A stretch of DNA of 64,000 nucleotides from Leptodontidium sp. MPI-SDFR-AT-0119 (GCA_020726505.1 JAHLEZ010000007.1:682001-746000); one strand, 5' to 3'. Shown: positions 23,640 to 37,400, numbered from the stretch's first letter. Numbers and translations: made by a program. The notes: generated from the letters alone by a model not told the origin.

Positions 23640-24583
23640 AAGCAACACATTGATCACTACAAGTCAAACCCACAACTTGCAGAGCCAGAGACGAGTTTTG
23701 GAAGAGGTCTGGGGCTGGAATAGATTACGGTAGCAGCGGTGGTTGCCAGTGTAAGCACCTGCCCTTCTTGACATAAATGCGAAGTTCCCTTCTAACGATC
23801 CTGGGTTGGTAGCCGAGTATGTTGTTGTGCCATTTGCGGACCATAGTCTCTGGAGAATTCCTGCTGCTGATGCTGGAAACACTACTAAAGAACTCGACTA
23901 TTTGATGAACGCCGACATGTTCGCCACGGCATGAGCCGCTCTTGACTTTTCCGGTTTCGAAGCAGGCGACACTGTTGCTGTATTTGGAGCTGGCCCCGTT
24001 GGTTTACTTGCTGCCTATTCAGCTATCCTTCGAGTCGAGGGGCATCGAGGGTCTATATCGTCGACCACGTTCCGCATCGCTTACAAATGGCCGAGTCTAT
24101 TGGAGCGATCCCGATTAGTCTAAATGGAACGGCAGAAGGGCCAGTAGAGCAGATCCTACGCCTCGAGCCTGACGGCGTTACTAAAAGTGTTACTGCGTCG
24201 GATACGAAGCTGTGAATTCCAACCTCGAGCCACAGGCGGACCGTGTTATACTCGACATGGTTGCTGTTACTAGTGTGCGCGGCAGGCTCCGGGTAGTTGG
24301 GCTTTACAACTCTCCAGACTTCTACTGCAGGCACCCCTCGTGGAGATACAGTTGCAAGAAGCATAACGTTTCCGATAGCCGACTTCTTTCAAAAAGGATT
24401 GTCCATGAAATCTGGCCCTGTGGATGCCAAATTGCATGCTTCGTACCTGACTCAACTACTTGAGAGTGGGAAGGCTAGCCCAGGATTCGTTGTGAGCAGC
24501 GTGATCGATATTGAAGATGTACCTGAGTACTACTCTAGGTAGAGCAATATCTCGAATCGAAGATTGTGATCCGCTTTCCTTAG
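23640..24583 (+). pseudogene. Formaldehyde-dehydrogenase-like zinc alcohol dehydrogenase, dead
   Basis: Relic of a zinc-type MDR close to glutathione-independent formaldehyde dehydrogenases. Fragments in order: GLVAEYVVVPFADHSLWRIP (about 23800), LMNADMFATA then a TGA stop and AALDFSGFEAGDTVAVFGAG with PVGLLAAYSA (23910-24030, the Rossmann motif), VYIVDHVPHRLQMAESIGAI, DGVTKSV then, after a one-base deletion, GYEAVNS, VARSITFPIADFFQKGLSMK and IDIEDVPEYYSR. After another frameshift QYLESKIVIRFP ends at TAG 24581-24583, the natural C-terminus. The N-terminal third is not recovered. At least one stop and four frame changes make it non-functional. Confidence 0.7.
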
Positions 24584-26019
24584 AGAATGCCGCTTTGATA
24601 GGTGGCCCAAAACACCTGTCATCAATATCTTTTGAGGGCTTTTGCACCGATGAAGGACTGTGGAATTCATCTAGGACTTGCAAATGATCATTAGCAATAG
24701 TAAAATTTGTAAATACGAAGTCAAATTTAGAATTATTTTGCAACCTTGTCCTAGGTTAGAAAGGCGGAGTTATTGAGTCTATCTCTACCTCTTCTCATCT
24801 GTTTTGGAAGAATATTTGATACTACCTACGAGTAGCTTGCTTTCCCTAATATTCCTTTTAAACCCGAGTGAACGCTAGTCTTTAAAAAGTCACTCGAAAT
24901 TCTCTTCAATCTCTCGCTAGAAGATCTGATTCCACCAAAGGTTCAACCGACACAGGCCAAGAAGAACAAGATGTAGAGTAATGAAGTAAGCACTTGAACA
25001 TGTCGGTCTAGCCTTCTTCTATTGAAGAACCGATTTACATCTAGGGTGCTTTGCCTCTACGTTCTGCCTTGCTCCTTGAAGAAAATAATGGTGCAGTCCT
25101 GAGTGTTCTACACGGTGCGACAATCTGTCAAATTACCTCCGTCAGATGGATTCGATGGCACTTCCACTACTGACGCAGATGATGGACCGACCTTGGCGGC
25201 TTCGGCTTTCGCGGCAGGTGATAAGGTTGCGGTTCAAGTTTGGTTCAGAATTTACAGTTTCAAAAATAGATCCGGACCAATGTTCAGGATTGCTGAAGCG
25301 GTGGAAGTTGCAATCAGGTCTTTCTGGATTGCCAAGCCAAAGCAGAGACTCAATCACTCCACGTAGGAGAACGAGATGAATCGAGGAGTCATGTGACACT
25401 CATGGTGCAATCTTGCCCAGCTTTTCTGTATTGTGGCTCTTGAAGGTTAGCTGACCACAAAATCGGACGTACTGGTTATGATCCAACATATTCTAGGGCT
25501 CTTGGGCCTCTACATGCACCAGGTACAAAAACGCTTTGAGCACGGTTTGGAAGTAGTGATTACGCAGCCCGGCCGCTTCCTAAGAATCCGTATTCTTTAG
25601 GCCCTGGAGGGCGATGGGCTGTTAGATATGGTCACCCGGTAACTTTGCGAAGTTGGTGTGCTGCGAGTACCCATATCGTACTTACCCCGGAAGGTTTGGA
25701 CAGCTTTGTTTTAATTTCTCACAAATCCGCATTTGGTTCAGTATTATACTAAAGACAGTCCAGTAGTACGAGCTGAATTCAGTCATCCTGATGCAACGAT
25801 CGTTTTTACCTGCCTTTCTTATTACTATGGTGCCCTCTTAGACTAGCGGATATACGCTAGTTTCGAAGCCTTATTGCAGTTCGATTACGTCCCCGAAGAG
25901 TACGCATGATGGGTTCAAGACGCCCAGAACTACCTTCTGCCTTCAGGCAAGTAATATGTATTTATCTTATTAACGCAGGATAGTGCTCTCGAGAAGTGTT
26001 CCTACTATTGTAGTTCGCT
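24584..26019. other. Unassigned decayed sequence
   Basis: Contains coding-looking but broken frames at 25146-25379 and about 25490-25750 (for example PGGRWAVRYGHPVTLRSW and TPEGLDSFVLISHKSAFG). I could not assign them to a family; they may be a gene relic continuous with the DUF3638 fragment downstream. Confidence 0.35.
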
Positions 26020-26490
26020 AAAGGGCTTATTAATTTTTATATGTTAATAACCGTTTTTATAAGTTTTCGTTCTCCGATTAGGACATTGCGCGGGAAAAGA
26101 CGCACCCGACTACGGGCTTTAGTGGGACAAATGATAATAGATACGTCTTACCGTTATCTATCACTTAGAGCGATCTGGCGCCGTAGTTCTTGATAAATGC
26201 TGAAGTATTAGATTGTTTGTTAAGACCTAAGAATTCCTTCGAAGGTGTTCGACAATTTTCTCATATCGGAGTTCTTAATGCTAACGTGCTGCTAAAGATG
26301 GCTCTGGTATTATATCCACCCATCCGCGTCATTCTCGACGTTGGCGCATAGGTTCTAGAACTAAAGAACGAAAAATAGTGAGCGAGTGGCTTTTCAAGGA
26401 GCTAGAAGCAATAGCGTAAGCTGTTATCTTTCTTGGTCGTTGTAATGAGATCTCCCAACCGTCACACTATAAAAGAAGAAGCGATTAGCT
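26020..26490 (+). pseudogene. Remnant of a DUF3638/DUF3645-type giant protein gene
   Basis: Broken frames read DIAREKTHPTTGFSGTND, then NAEVLDCLLRPKNSFEG, then PIRVILDVGA, a stop, and VLELKNEK. This order is typical of the DUF3638/DUF3645 part of the very large (about 3000 aa) fungal proteins whose function is poorly known. Stops replace Gln or Trp positions (GAQ to GA-stop). Only about 150 codons remain and no flanking parts of the parent gene were recognised. Confidence 0.55.
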
Positions 26491-26905
26491 TAAAGCCAGA
26501 AGGAAGGTAGTTTATTTGTAAAGAAATTCCGTTGATAAATAAATAAAAAATTACTTAAAAAAGTTTAACTTGTTTCAAGTAATACGGCCTTATAAAACAG
26601 GTTAGGTTATTTCGAATTACCTATAGGTTTACCTAAGGCCTTTTAGGTAGACATAATACCCGACCTAACTCTTACCTGACGCTTACCCGACTCGTTGTGC
26701 GCCCTACTTAAGCTTACCTTGAAGACTCTGAGATTATCTTCTGGTGATGCCCAAACTGGTTTCTCGCTTAAGAGTAGCCTCCTTTCCAAGCAATGAACTA
26801 GGAAATTAACAAAAGGAGTGAAAGTATCTAGTGTATTTGGAACGTAAAATTTGATACAACGTGGCACTATCGAACACTCTTTAATATCCTAAAGTCGAGA
26901 TCTCA
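26491..26905. other. AT-rich spacer
   Basis: AT-rich, stop-rich sequence ahead of the 3' end of the carboxylesterase gene; no feature seen. It looks like old RIP-affected DNA. Confidence 0.35.
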
Positions 26906-29093
26906 TCATCCCCTAGAATAATAATCCAACGGCCACCCCAATGCCTCGCACTGTTCTACATCACGAAAGTCGACTTGCTTGCTCGGCCACTGCAGCTGAC
27001 GCATATCCTGGCCCCCAGTACGCACCGGTTTCCATTCTCCTGCCATCTCCAACTCCTTGAGGGTGTTAGTGTACCCCCGCGCTTTGAGGAGACCTTTGTT
27101 TGGATTGGGATTGTAGGATCTTGCGAAACTAGCCCAGGAGTCGAGGATGAACTGTGAGAATGGAAGATCGTTCTCATCTCTGAAGGGTAAGCCCGTTCGG
27201 GCTATGGTACCGAAAACATAGTAAAGTTCTCCCGAGTGGCACTTGAAGTATTCCAGGTCTGGGTTACCGTTGGGGTGTGATGCTGACTTGGGTGCGTCGC
27301 AGACGGGAGTGTTGGGATCCCATCCGTATGTTTGATATGAGCGGTTGAATTCATAGAAGTATTGGTTTGGAGCGAAGACCTTGTTCCAGACTCCAGCGTA
27401 AGCACTTGCTTGGTCGATACAGCGGAATATGGAGTCTGTTGCGACACGTGAGGTGACGTTGAATACATCCAGTGTAGCGTTGGAGCTGACTGGCGGTGGG
27501 AAGAGTGGGGAGGAAACGATCTTTGAAGCATTGAATCCGACGTCTGTGATTGATTTGGTGAGATTCGTGGTGTTGATGTACGAGATGATTGCAGCTCCAT
27601 CATCACGCATCAGTCCCTCCATGAGATGGACGTTAGACAGGCTGTCGGCAGCGCGGTAGTTCAGGACCAGCTCCGATGAGGCAAGGTATGTACCGTCTAC
27701 CGTTAAATATCGAGCTTGGGTGCCACTGACGAGAGCAGTAGCAGAGATATTGCGAAGACAATCTACCTTAGAGGCTGCAGTCGAGCAATTTGTCTCCTTC
27801 AAAATCGAGTTCGAAGCTGTTGACATTTGCGTCTTGATATCCAACCAAGAGGAGTAGGTAGTCCCATACCCACCGCCACCAAGATTGCTTTGGGGAATGG
27901 CTCCTTTGAACTTCCCAGCTGCTTTTGGCGACGCCAGAAGTGCTCTGACAGAAGCAGCTCCTGCAGATTGACCGAATATCGTAATGCGCTTAGGATCACC
28001 ACCAAAATCCTGAATGTTCTTTCGTACCCAATCGAGAGCATTGATTTGGTCGGCAAGTCCATAATTGCCCTTTGTAACCCCGTCATCCAATGCTAGGAAT
28101 CCCAAGGTAGACAGTCGATAGTTGATAGCAACCATGACGACGTCTCCTCTTGAAGCGATATTACCTCCATCGAAAGTGGGGTCATTGGCAGTTCCACCTG
28201 TGAATGCTCCTCCGTGAATCCAAAACATGACGGGCTTAAGATCCTCCTCATCATCTCCACCATGAGCAGGAAGATGTGGTGTCCATATGTTAAGAAACAA
28301 ACAGTCTTCGGACCCCCCACCCCATTGCTGTATACATTGTGACCCGTAAGATAATGCTGATGCACTGTTACCCGTGCCTTTGTACGGCGTCGAGTATGTG
28401 AACCGTTTGGGTTGAGGAGCGTATCGAATGCCCAAGAAGCGAAAGCTCAAGCGGTCTCGAAAGCTGTGAAAGGATGGTCAGATCCATGATGGTACAGCTT
28501 CAGCGCAATGGGCATCGGAATGAGGCCAAACATACCCGGTAATGTATTCATTGTTTGAACGAACTGTTGTCTGCCATTTCGAGCCCGTATCTTGAAATGT
28601 TTCGCTTGAAAATGGCGCAGACTGAGAGCAAAGAGCTGGCAACTTGAGATGTTCGCTGAAAGTTGTGGTATTTGCTATTCCGCCTCTCCCATTGATAGAT
28701 CTTGCAACAGATCTTGCAGATGCATCTGGAGCAATCCAGTATTGTTGGTCCCTGGCATACTTCGCTCCAAACGAAAGGTAATCCAGATTTGTCTGAATGT
28801 TGGTCACAGATAGCTCTGGAGACCAAAGTTGTTCTCCTAAAGCCGCGCATGCCAAAGTCGCGGATACTTTCGAACGTGGAGTAAGGAGTATCACTCCAGA
28901 GTTTGCAGAAGGGCTCTGGGGGCCTGTCAAAGTAACTTATTAGCCCCCACTGGAGCGATCATATGGCGGGCAACATACCGGAAACATCATTATTGATCAG
29001 AATAGTGAGGTCTGAGCCAAGGCTATCCGGTGAAGGAATGGCTTGGACCACCCAAGAAGCCGCAAGGAGACCGGTGAAAAGCTTGAAAAGCAT
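26906..29093 (-). CDS. Large secreted type-B carboxylesterase
   Basis: Alpha/beta-hydrolase esterase of 686 aa. Exons are 28979-29093, 28536-28923 and 26906-28463, introns 55 and 72 bp, all in frame. The start at 29093 gives the signal sequence MLFKLFTGLLAASWVVQA. A 100-residue N-terminal extension with CAALGEQLWSPEL precedes the hydrolase core, as in a subgroup of fungal cholinesterase-like proteins. Core marks are RFLGIRYAPQPKRF, GGSEDCLFLNIWTP, WIHGGAFTGG (oxyanion hole), IFGQSAGAASV (nucleophile) and CHSGELYYVFG (His). No lesion. It is a different subfamily from the esterase at 8781, so not a recent duplicate. Substrate unknown. Confidence 0.88.
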
Positions 29094-32000
29094 GGCGATA
29101 TACTCGACAAGGGGGTAGAGGGAAGAGAAACAAGCGGACAATGCCTTCAAAACATTGTCATAGAGTCAGACGGAGCACTTTTCTACCTACTAAGAAATCG
29201 AGACGGAAAAAACTACCTACCACGGAGTTCAGGTCAATCATCAGCACTATGAGTCCATCTCCGGCTGCCCGGGCTGGCCCAGGTAGAGGATAATTCATCG
29301 CTGCTAGCCAGCATGGTCCAGAATCTGCCGGTAGAATTGGAGAAGGAGGGGAAGGTAGACTGAGATTGTGGAGAGGTGGAGGTCCGGGAGAGTTAATGAG
29401 GCCCTAGAAAAAGCTAGAATAGTGGTGATCGCGGGGAAAGATCTGCTCATGGACAGCTCCGTGGACGAGCTTTGCGACTTGCGAGCGAACCAAGGTGAGC
29501 GATGGGATGCGATGCGAGGACATGCGAGAGAGTGGAGAGGATCCGAACGAAAGTGGAATTTGGATCCCTTGTCCCGCCACTGTACCAGCAACGGCCGGCA
29601 ATGAAGAAAATCGTGAGGATTGTGTATTAGGCTGAATGCATGGTGTTGAAGGGAGAAGCAGGTCCCAGCGAGCAACGATGGCGGGGCGGGGGGCCTGAGA
29701 GATTAGCGAGTCGCTTGCGATAAGCTAAGATAAGGTGAGGGAAGTACGGCACGTGATTTACCCCTCCATGATGTCCCTCAAATTTCGTCTGGCGAGATGA
29801 AGGGGGACTGAGGTAGGAGTGGTGTCTGGTTCTGGCGGTTGGTTGAATATTCATTCTGGAAGGCAACCGATCAATCACTTCAACGCAGCCTTACTGGGAT
29901 GATGATTCCCTTGATCCGAAGATATCCAGCTGCCTGTTTGAGACGCTTCCCCGGACTTGCATTTTGTGTCTGGTACGAGTCATCTACCTGTCTGCACTCT
30001 GTCTGGTAATCTACGAAGAGTAAGTGCCAGAAGCTCAAGTACCTAAGTAAGCTTCGCAAAGGGTCATCAAGAGGCGAATACAAGAGCATAGCCCAAATTA
30101 GGGATGGGTTCTCGCAATACATTCTGCTTCACGGGAGTATAAGCCGGCTGGGTTGCAACTTCAGAACTTCTTCACAACCCACACACATGCACCCCCCAAG
30201 AACAATTTCACAAGCAAAAATCTTGGTAAACGAAATACTTCGCAATTTTTCTCAGGCGGAATATTTCCTATCCTCGGCCTGGAGAATAATTCCACCGCTG
30301 TAGTACTATCCACACGGTCTTAGGGTTGCCTCCATTGCCTCCACATTGCCGTACCGCATCCACAGAATCGCTTGCCACTCGCTCTTGCATGAAGACAAGA
30401 ATACTAGCTTTGATGCTTGAGAGACGTGTTATGATCTCTAAGCATTTGTGGAGTGATCAGTAAGTAGGAAACGGGAGGGAAAAGCAAAGGCAAATGCCAA
30501 AGGGTTTAGAGTTGGTTGGTCAGTCCAAGTTGGAGTGCTTCCCCTTTCAGGATGCAGTCGGGCCGCAAGATCGTGTCGCCGAAAGAAATCGGTTGGGAGC
30601 ACCAGAGCCGAAACGTGATACTTTAATATTCCGAAGTCGTCTGATGGACCCTGGGGCGTTTTGTGAATGATTCATTACAGGTTCGCTGTTCTTGAAAGAT
30701 GATCGACCTCATCGAATAACCCCATGACCTACACATCTTTGACCATTCCAGGTTATGATGTTCCTTTCCTCCCCGGGTGGTACGTTCATCAGATGCCAAG
30801 CGCTTCAATAGACCTTTCTCGGGACCCTGGAGAATGTGGAGATCAACGTTTTCCCCACGGCGAAAAAATACAATTTGATTAAGGGTCCTAAAGAGGAGTA
30901 GAGAGCCTTTGTTAGTCCGTTTCCAATTTGAAATAAAGCGCATTTGCCTCAGCTCCTTTTCAAATCCATCTCGCTTGCAGGGCATTTTGATGTCCAAGAT
31001 GTCAGCACTCTCGCCTGAGGCTGGAAGGCTGCTATGCACGTCGGGTCCATTTGCGGTATGGCGTCGACGTTCAACCAATCAGAGGGTTCCCAGCGAAACA
31101 TCAAGATCTCCAACTCTCCAAGCTCTAATCTCGAAGTGACCAAAATCATCCCACCAAAACAACAATACTTTTGTATGGCGCTGGGCGGAGTCCAACATCC
31201 CGCAATTCCTCCAACTGGAGATGCGAACTGCAGACAGCGTCACAGGCACATCGAAACTGCAAGTGCAGGCAAGGAGAGCGATCAGTTTCATTCATTCATT
31301 CATTCATTCGAGCCAACAGCAGAATGCCGAGATGAGGCGGGCAGCGAGTGAGGAAAGAAAGAAAAATGTCGGCGCTGCCTCGGTTGCCTCAAGTGGGTGA
31401 TGGAGGAGGTGGTGGAAAAACACCCACTCGCTTATTCACGCCGAGCCCCTGAACCCATTGGCCTGAGCTCCATCCAGCTGTTCTGTGGTTCTTCTTCGTA
31501 TGTGAGGCGATCCACCCACTACTGCCATCCACTACCATCCAGCCATTCATCCCATCCCACTCCTGGCTGTGGCTCCACAACCAAATAATGGAAGTACATT
31601 TCTTTGTACCCTGCAGTAGTAGAGATTGTTAGTGAACTAGGTACCTAACTGTGGGGGAAGTACTTCCGCTAGAGCTACTCATGCATCTGCACCCTCCGAC
31701 TTAGTCTTACTCCAGCTTCCAGCATGAACTGTTTGTTCCTCCCAATCCCACCCCATCACACCCATCAGCTGCTCCTCTTGGTTAATATCGAGCCTCGCTT
31801 TCCCACCAGAAGCCCTCCCCCTTTCCTCCCCTTCCCTCCCTTCGGCCGTCCCCTACCGAACCCCAGATTCTCCATCACTCGAACCTGCATGAGCATCACA
31901 GGGTTTCGTGGCGGCGGTAGGCTCCTCAAGCTGGAGCACATCGTCTGATCTTCCAATCACCAACCTGGTCGGGTATCTGAGAGAACCCTGCAGACATCGG

Positions 32001-32253
32001 CCACCCATGTCAGCGCAGTGCACGCGGCACGTAATCAATCTCTCTCGAAAATAGATATGGATCCCGTATCAACATCATTCAACAAAGCCTTGCCTTCATG
32101 TTCTTTCGAAACCTCCAAGTCACACATAGAGATATTGAACCTTCTTCTATGATTGATCCTTCACCCGCCCGCCAGCTGCCATTCATTTATCCCGCTGCCC
32201 AGGTTCAGGTTCCCTTTCAATGAACCCAACTGTCGGTTCCACCACCAGACGCA
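29094..32253. other. Long intergenic region upstream of two divergent genes
   Basis: Three kilobases between the esterase and regulator starts. The longest ORF (30623-31078, minus) has no motif and is opposed by other ORFs, so no gene is called. A (TTCA) microsatellite lies at 31286-31309. Pyrimidine-rich sequence at 31720-32220 looks like the leader of the regulator. Confidence 0.45.
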
Positions 32254-34454
32254 ATGTCGAGCTCTTCACCAGAAGCCTCCCCGACCTCTGCCACAGGAGG
32301 CGGCAGAACATTTTCCATATCTAGAGACAAGTTCAACATCGACATCCCATCTCCTCGTCTCCAACTCCTCACAAATGGCAATGGTGTTAACGGAAACGGA
32401 AATCTGCACTCACCAAATCCGCTCAAATCGCCCAACTCCCGCCGCGTGCAGAACTTTTCCCGTGAGGGCATCCTGGGCTCAGCTCAGAAAGCAAGGAATC
32501 TTTCGCAGTCCTCTGGAGACCGAGAATCCATGACAAACGGCGTCCAGCACAGACAGAACAGCGATGATGGCATCAACCCATTGAAGAGAAGGAGCACAGA
32601 TGCAGGCATCGATTATCCCAGACGTAGAGCCACCATAGCTGTAAGCTTGCCCACCCAGTGCATCAAAAACTTCTGGTTACTGACTCTAAGCAACAGTGTG
32701 AGATTTGTCGGTCTAGAAAGTCAAGATGTGATGGAACAAAGCCCAAGTGCAAGCTCTGCACTGAACTCGGGGCAGAGTGCATTTATCGGGAGCCCGGCAT
32801 CAAGCTGGATGCTGGAGACAAGCTTATCCTGGAACACCTCACTCGGATCGAGGGTCTACTACAGAGCAATCTCGTCGGACAAACCTCCAGTATGGCGATC
32901 TCGACTGGCTCGCCATCAATCAATGGTGCAACAACAATCAGCAATGAGGACATCATGATGCAGTCCACCAGCAACTTCGTATCCATGATCCCCGCAACGG
33001 GGCTTGGCACATGGACCACGCCGACAAATATCTCCACCATGCCGAAAGTCCACACCAACGCCGCTCTTCATCTACTTCAATGGCCATTGATTCGAGATCT
33101 TGTATCCAGGCCATATGATCCTCAAATTTTGCTTCAACTCGAAATGGCACGAGAACCACTCGCCCTCTCCAAGACTCCTTGCTTGGACCTGTCAAATACC
33201 TCAGCTTACATCGAAGCTTTCTTCTCCAAAGTCAATGTTTGGTATGCATGCGTCAATCCTTATAACTGGACAAATCACTATCGCATTGCTCTATCGAATG
33301 GGTTTCGCGAGGGGCCAGAGAGTTGCATTGTGTTGTTGGTCCTGGCTCTTGGCCAAGCCAGTTGCAGTGCGAGTATCTCAAGAGTCCCGCCGAATGAAGA
33401 CCCTCCAGGACTCCCATACTTTGCAGCAGCATGGGCATTACTACCTGGTCTTATGACCAGAAACTCCGTTCTCTCTGCTCAATGCACTGTTCTCGCCTCT
33501 GCATACCTCTTCTACCTTGTCCGACCATTGGAAGCATGGACACTGCTCAGCAGTACTAGCACTAAGCTTCAGCTCCTTCTCAGTGCACCAGGAAGAGTTC
33601 CTCTTGGCCAACGAGAGTTGAGCGAGCGAGTTTACTGGAATGCATTGCTATTTGAGAGCGATCTCTTGGCAGAAATGGATCTTCCACATTCAGGAATCGT
33701 CCAATTCGAAGAGACTGTCGGACTTCCAGGTGGCTTCGAGCCAGAAGAAGAAGAAAGCGTCGGTCGCGACGATCTTTGGTACTTCCTAGCTGAGATCGCC
33801 CTCCGACGACTTCTCAACCGAGTCAGCCAGTTGATCTACTCCAAAGATTCCATGGCATCGACACAAAGTCTCGAGCCAGTGGTAGCAGAGTTAGACTTCC
33901 AACTCGCGCAGTGGTACGAAAGCCTGCCTGTTGCACTGCAGTTCCCATACAGCCGAACAATGCTTGCCGACCCCGTCCAAACTGTCCTGCGACTACGATA
34001 TTTCGCTTGCCGAACTATCATATTCAGACCTTACATCCTTGCGGTGCTAGATAATGAGCAAGCAGCCATGGATCCGTCCGTCCGTGAGAACTGTCGCAAA
34101 TGCCTCGAAGCCTCAATTCGACAGCTCGAGCATATCACCGCACAGTAAGTTCCACAGATCACGATTTGCATGAAGCCACTAACACGCAATAGTCACGCTG
34201 GTCACATGCCTTACCTCTGGCAGGGGGCTCTGTCAATCGTTTCTCAAACTCTCCTCCTCATGGGCGCCACTATGTCGCCGTCTCTTTCCAGCATCATCTC
34301 TACGCTCGTCCCGCATATGGACACAGTTGATGCCATCATCAACGACGTAGTCATGGAAATCGAGCGCTACGCTCATCTAGCACCCAGTCTCAGTCTCTCC
34401 GCCGAGATCATTCGCGAGGCTGAAATGCGACGCCGCAGCTACCTCGGAGGATAA
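32254..34454 (+). CDS. Zn2Cys6 fungal transcription factor
   Basis: Regulator of 698 aa. Exons are 32254-32640, 32697-34144 and 34193-34454. A disordered Ser/Asn-rich N-terminus of about 125 residues with a basic patch (KRRSTDAGIDYPRRR) leads into the cluster CEICRSRKSRCDGTKPKCKL and its last two Cys, split from the N-terminus by intron 1. A linker helix follows (KLILEHLTRIEGLL), as is usual for dimerising Gal4-type proteins. The middle and C-terminal parts fit the fungal-specific regulatory domain (for example ERVYWNALLFESDLLAEMDL and FRPYILAVL). Positioning the Zn cluster about 130 residues in rather than at the extreme N-terminus is known in several families. Intact. Target genes cannot be told. 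Confidence 0.88.
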
Positions 34455-37400
34455 GGTGCCAATATCAAAAAGGTACAATGATACGAAAAACAACGCTACG
34501 ATGCGTCATGACACGCAACAACCGGTGTGAAGTCTTGCACTACGAATCGAATTCCCGGAACCCCCATCTAGGTTCGCAAGGAAGCTGAGCTCAATCAGGA
34601 GCAGACAAGAGCAGGTGGCAGAAGGCCCGACAGTGCCCATTGCCCACGGTACTGGGACGGACAGCCACGCGATATATTGATCGTTAGCGAGTCGAGTCCG
34701 CATAGTCCGATCATGAAGCCATCAGCTCTACATTGCACAGCAAGTAGAGCTGTCGTTGGGTGTGGCTGTCTGTCGTGTACCTGAAGGAGTCGCGGTCCGA
34801 GCAGCCGACACACCCCGCAGCGAATTGGGAGCCCAATATAAAAGCACCATGGGCCCTGCCTGCCACTACACGCTCCGCTGCGCGTCATCTGCACCGCCAC
34901 ACTTAAAGTGACAGATGGTGGGGTGTTGTGCATTATCGGGATTTTCTGGGAAGGGGTCATTTTTTTGGTTGAGGGATTTCCGGGTAGTCACGTGGTGTGT
35001 GTGATGGTTCGGTTACTTTACTTACTTCCACCCTCACTTCCTATTTGGATATGAGAGGCTTGGGTGTTCGGATGATGACGAAACTTGGAGATTGGGCGCG
35101 GCGCTCTTTGTAATCTTATGTTGGGCATGAATGGATGAATTCGAATGAAACGGAATGAAATGAAATGGGGAACAGCAGGAACTGGCCCAAGTTACGGGGT
35201 TCATTAGCATAGCATGTTTGTTCTCCTACGACCTTGATGGTCGAATGAAATATCTCATGATGCAAAAACCAAGACTAGAAGCTTAAATATGTCATGACTC
35301 GAGATACTTTCTTAAATCATCCAAAGTGTAAAGTATAAAGTATCATTCATTCATGGCAAGACGCTCATACCACCAAGGGCCGGCCCGTAGATCTTGAAAA
35401 TCAACACACTCATCGCCATGACTACTTCAGTGACATCACACTAAACCCCCAAAATTCTCTCTCCTCCCGTTTCCCAAAAAAAGCCGCGGCACCAGCGCCT
35501 CGGAACCACGTTCCTGACAGCAAGCAAGCAGGCAGTCAAACAAACAAGCAAGCTTCACGCATGCACGCCCAAAGTCAAAAGTCAAAAAGAAACCTTTCAG
35601 ACCCTTCACGTGCGCACCAGGGTTTTGGTTTTGGCTTCCTCGTAAAATACAGCACAATACCCCCTCATTCTCGGAACAACTTACCGGCGGAGCCCAGTGT
35701 ACATTCGACATGTCACTTTTCCCTTAGCGAGTGGGTGGGTGTGAGAGTGAGGACACAGTACAGTACTTCCACAGGGCTGCCAAACCCCGGAATCCGATAC
35801 TTGGGTGCAGATATATAGTGGCATGTACTATATATGTGGATGTGCGGGTGCCCCTGCTTGTATGCATGCAAGCATGCGGAAGGCCTTTGGGACTGGAGGG
35901 GGGGATGCTAAAGTAGGTGGATCTCATGCACACACACGTTGCTTCCTGGGGTACTTACATTAGGTTGAAAGGAGATGGAGGGGACGGACGGGAGGTGGAA
36001 GCAAGCAATCAAGCCTCCTGGAACAACTTTCTCGCTTATCTCGGTTGCTGTATTGGGTAAGGTGGTATTACTCGTAGAAGTCGAGTCGCAGAAGCACCTA
36101 CTTCCATATCACCATCGGTATATACCCCTACCCCTCATCCACATATTAGAGAGCCGTTCTCCTGCATCTATGATTCGCCTACTGCAGGATTTTACCACCC
36201 ACCACCCCTTTCTTTCATCCCAAGGAATGTGATTGGTGCCACAATCCCATCTCTGCATCGTTCTCTGTTATTGGCCAATCCGTATATTTTGGCGAGTACT
36301 CGGGAAGGAATCTTTCAGGTACTTCCGTACCTACCTAGGTACAGTACAATACAGTAAACAGGATGTATCTCGGCTGGGCGGGAACAACGGGATATCACTC
36401 AGTACCAGCGCAGTACGGTACAGAACACATGATACCAATCCTTAATTTCAATAACATCCTTTGTACTACCTAGCAATTCCCCCTCTCCCTCCCGTTCCGC
36501 GTTCACCACGTTCTTCTTACCCCAGCCGTGCGTAGGGAAGGGTTCCCCAGACCCAAAATCCAGATGGAGTGCTGTATGGGACTGACATGACTTGACAGCT
36601 GTCACTTTGAGCTGGGGAGAGAGATTTGCACTCTACTTGATTCATCTCCCTAGCTTAGACGGATCTGGCTCGGTTGGTGGACCGTCCCGCTGTTACACTC
36701 ATATATACCTAGAGTACAGGTAAATCTCAGCTCAGTTCACCCACCTCACCTCTGACCGAAGCTCATCTAGGTGAGAAATCACAGCGGTAAGTGGTATGGT
36801 AAGTGCGGATGAACCGGATTTGTGCTTACCGTGGATGGGTGTCGATCGGCTACAAGTCTGGCTGAAACTGACGAAGCTCTTTTGCTTGGCAAGCAGATGA
36901 GATGGGATGGGATGGGATGCACTCGTGTCGTGCATTTGTTTGTAAGCAGTCATTTTGAGGTTCCATTGCAGTGCTGGTACTGTATTTGGAGATGGTGTTG
37001 GGGTTGGCGGAATCGCGGTGCGGTTTTCATCATGTATTGTGCTTGCTGTGTACCCCGCAGCCCAGCAGCTCATCAGCTGTCGGTTGTTGGATCTGGATCT
37101 GCAGATGATTTGCGACTTACTGCTGACTCCGGGGAGGAGGGGAGGAGGGGAGGAGAAGATTGCTTGTTGTAGCTATAATAGGACCGGATCTTCCATAAGG
37201 CACATTGTTTCGGTAAAGTGCTCCCGTCCCTGACAGCCATCAAGTTCTGGGAACACGCACGTAAACGGAATCCATCCAATCTCATTCCCACCAACCTGCC
37301 ACCACTATACATCAAATCCTCTTCAACAAGTCGTATCCCATTCTAACCCATTCCATTCGCATCCAACAAGCTTTTCCAACGTCCCCTACCTCTACGTTAG

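Noticed and set aside
30623..31078. 151-codon minus-strand ORF
   Set aside because: No motif, no signal peptide, overlapped by ORFs on the other strand, and no supporting intron or start context.
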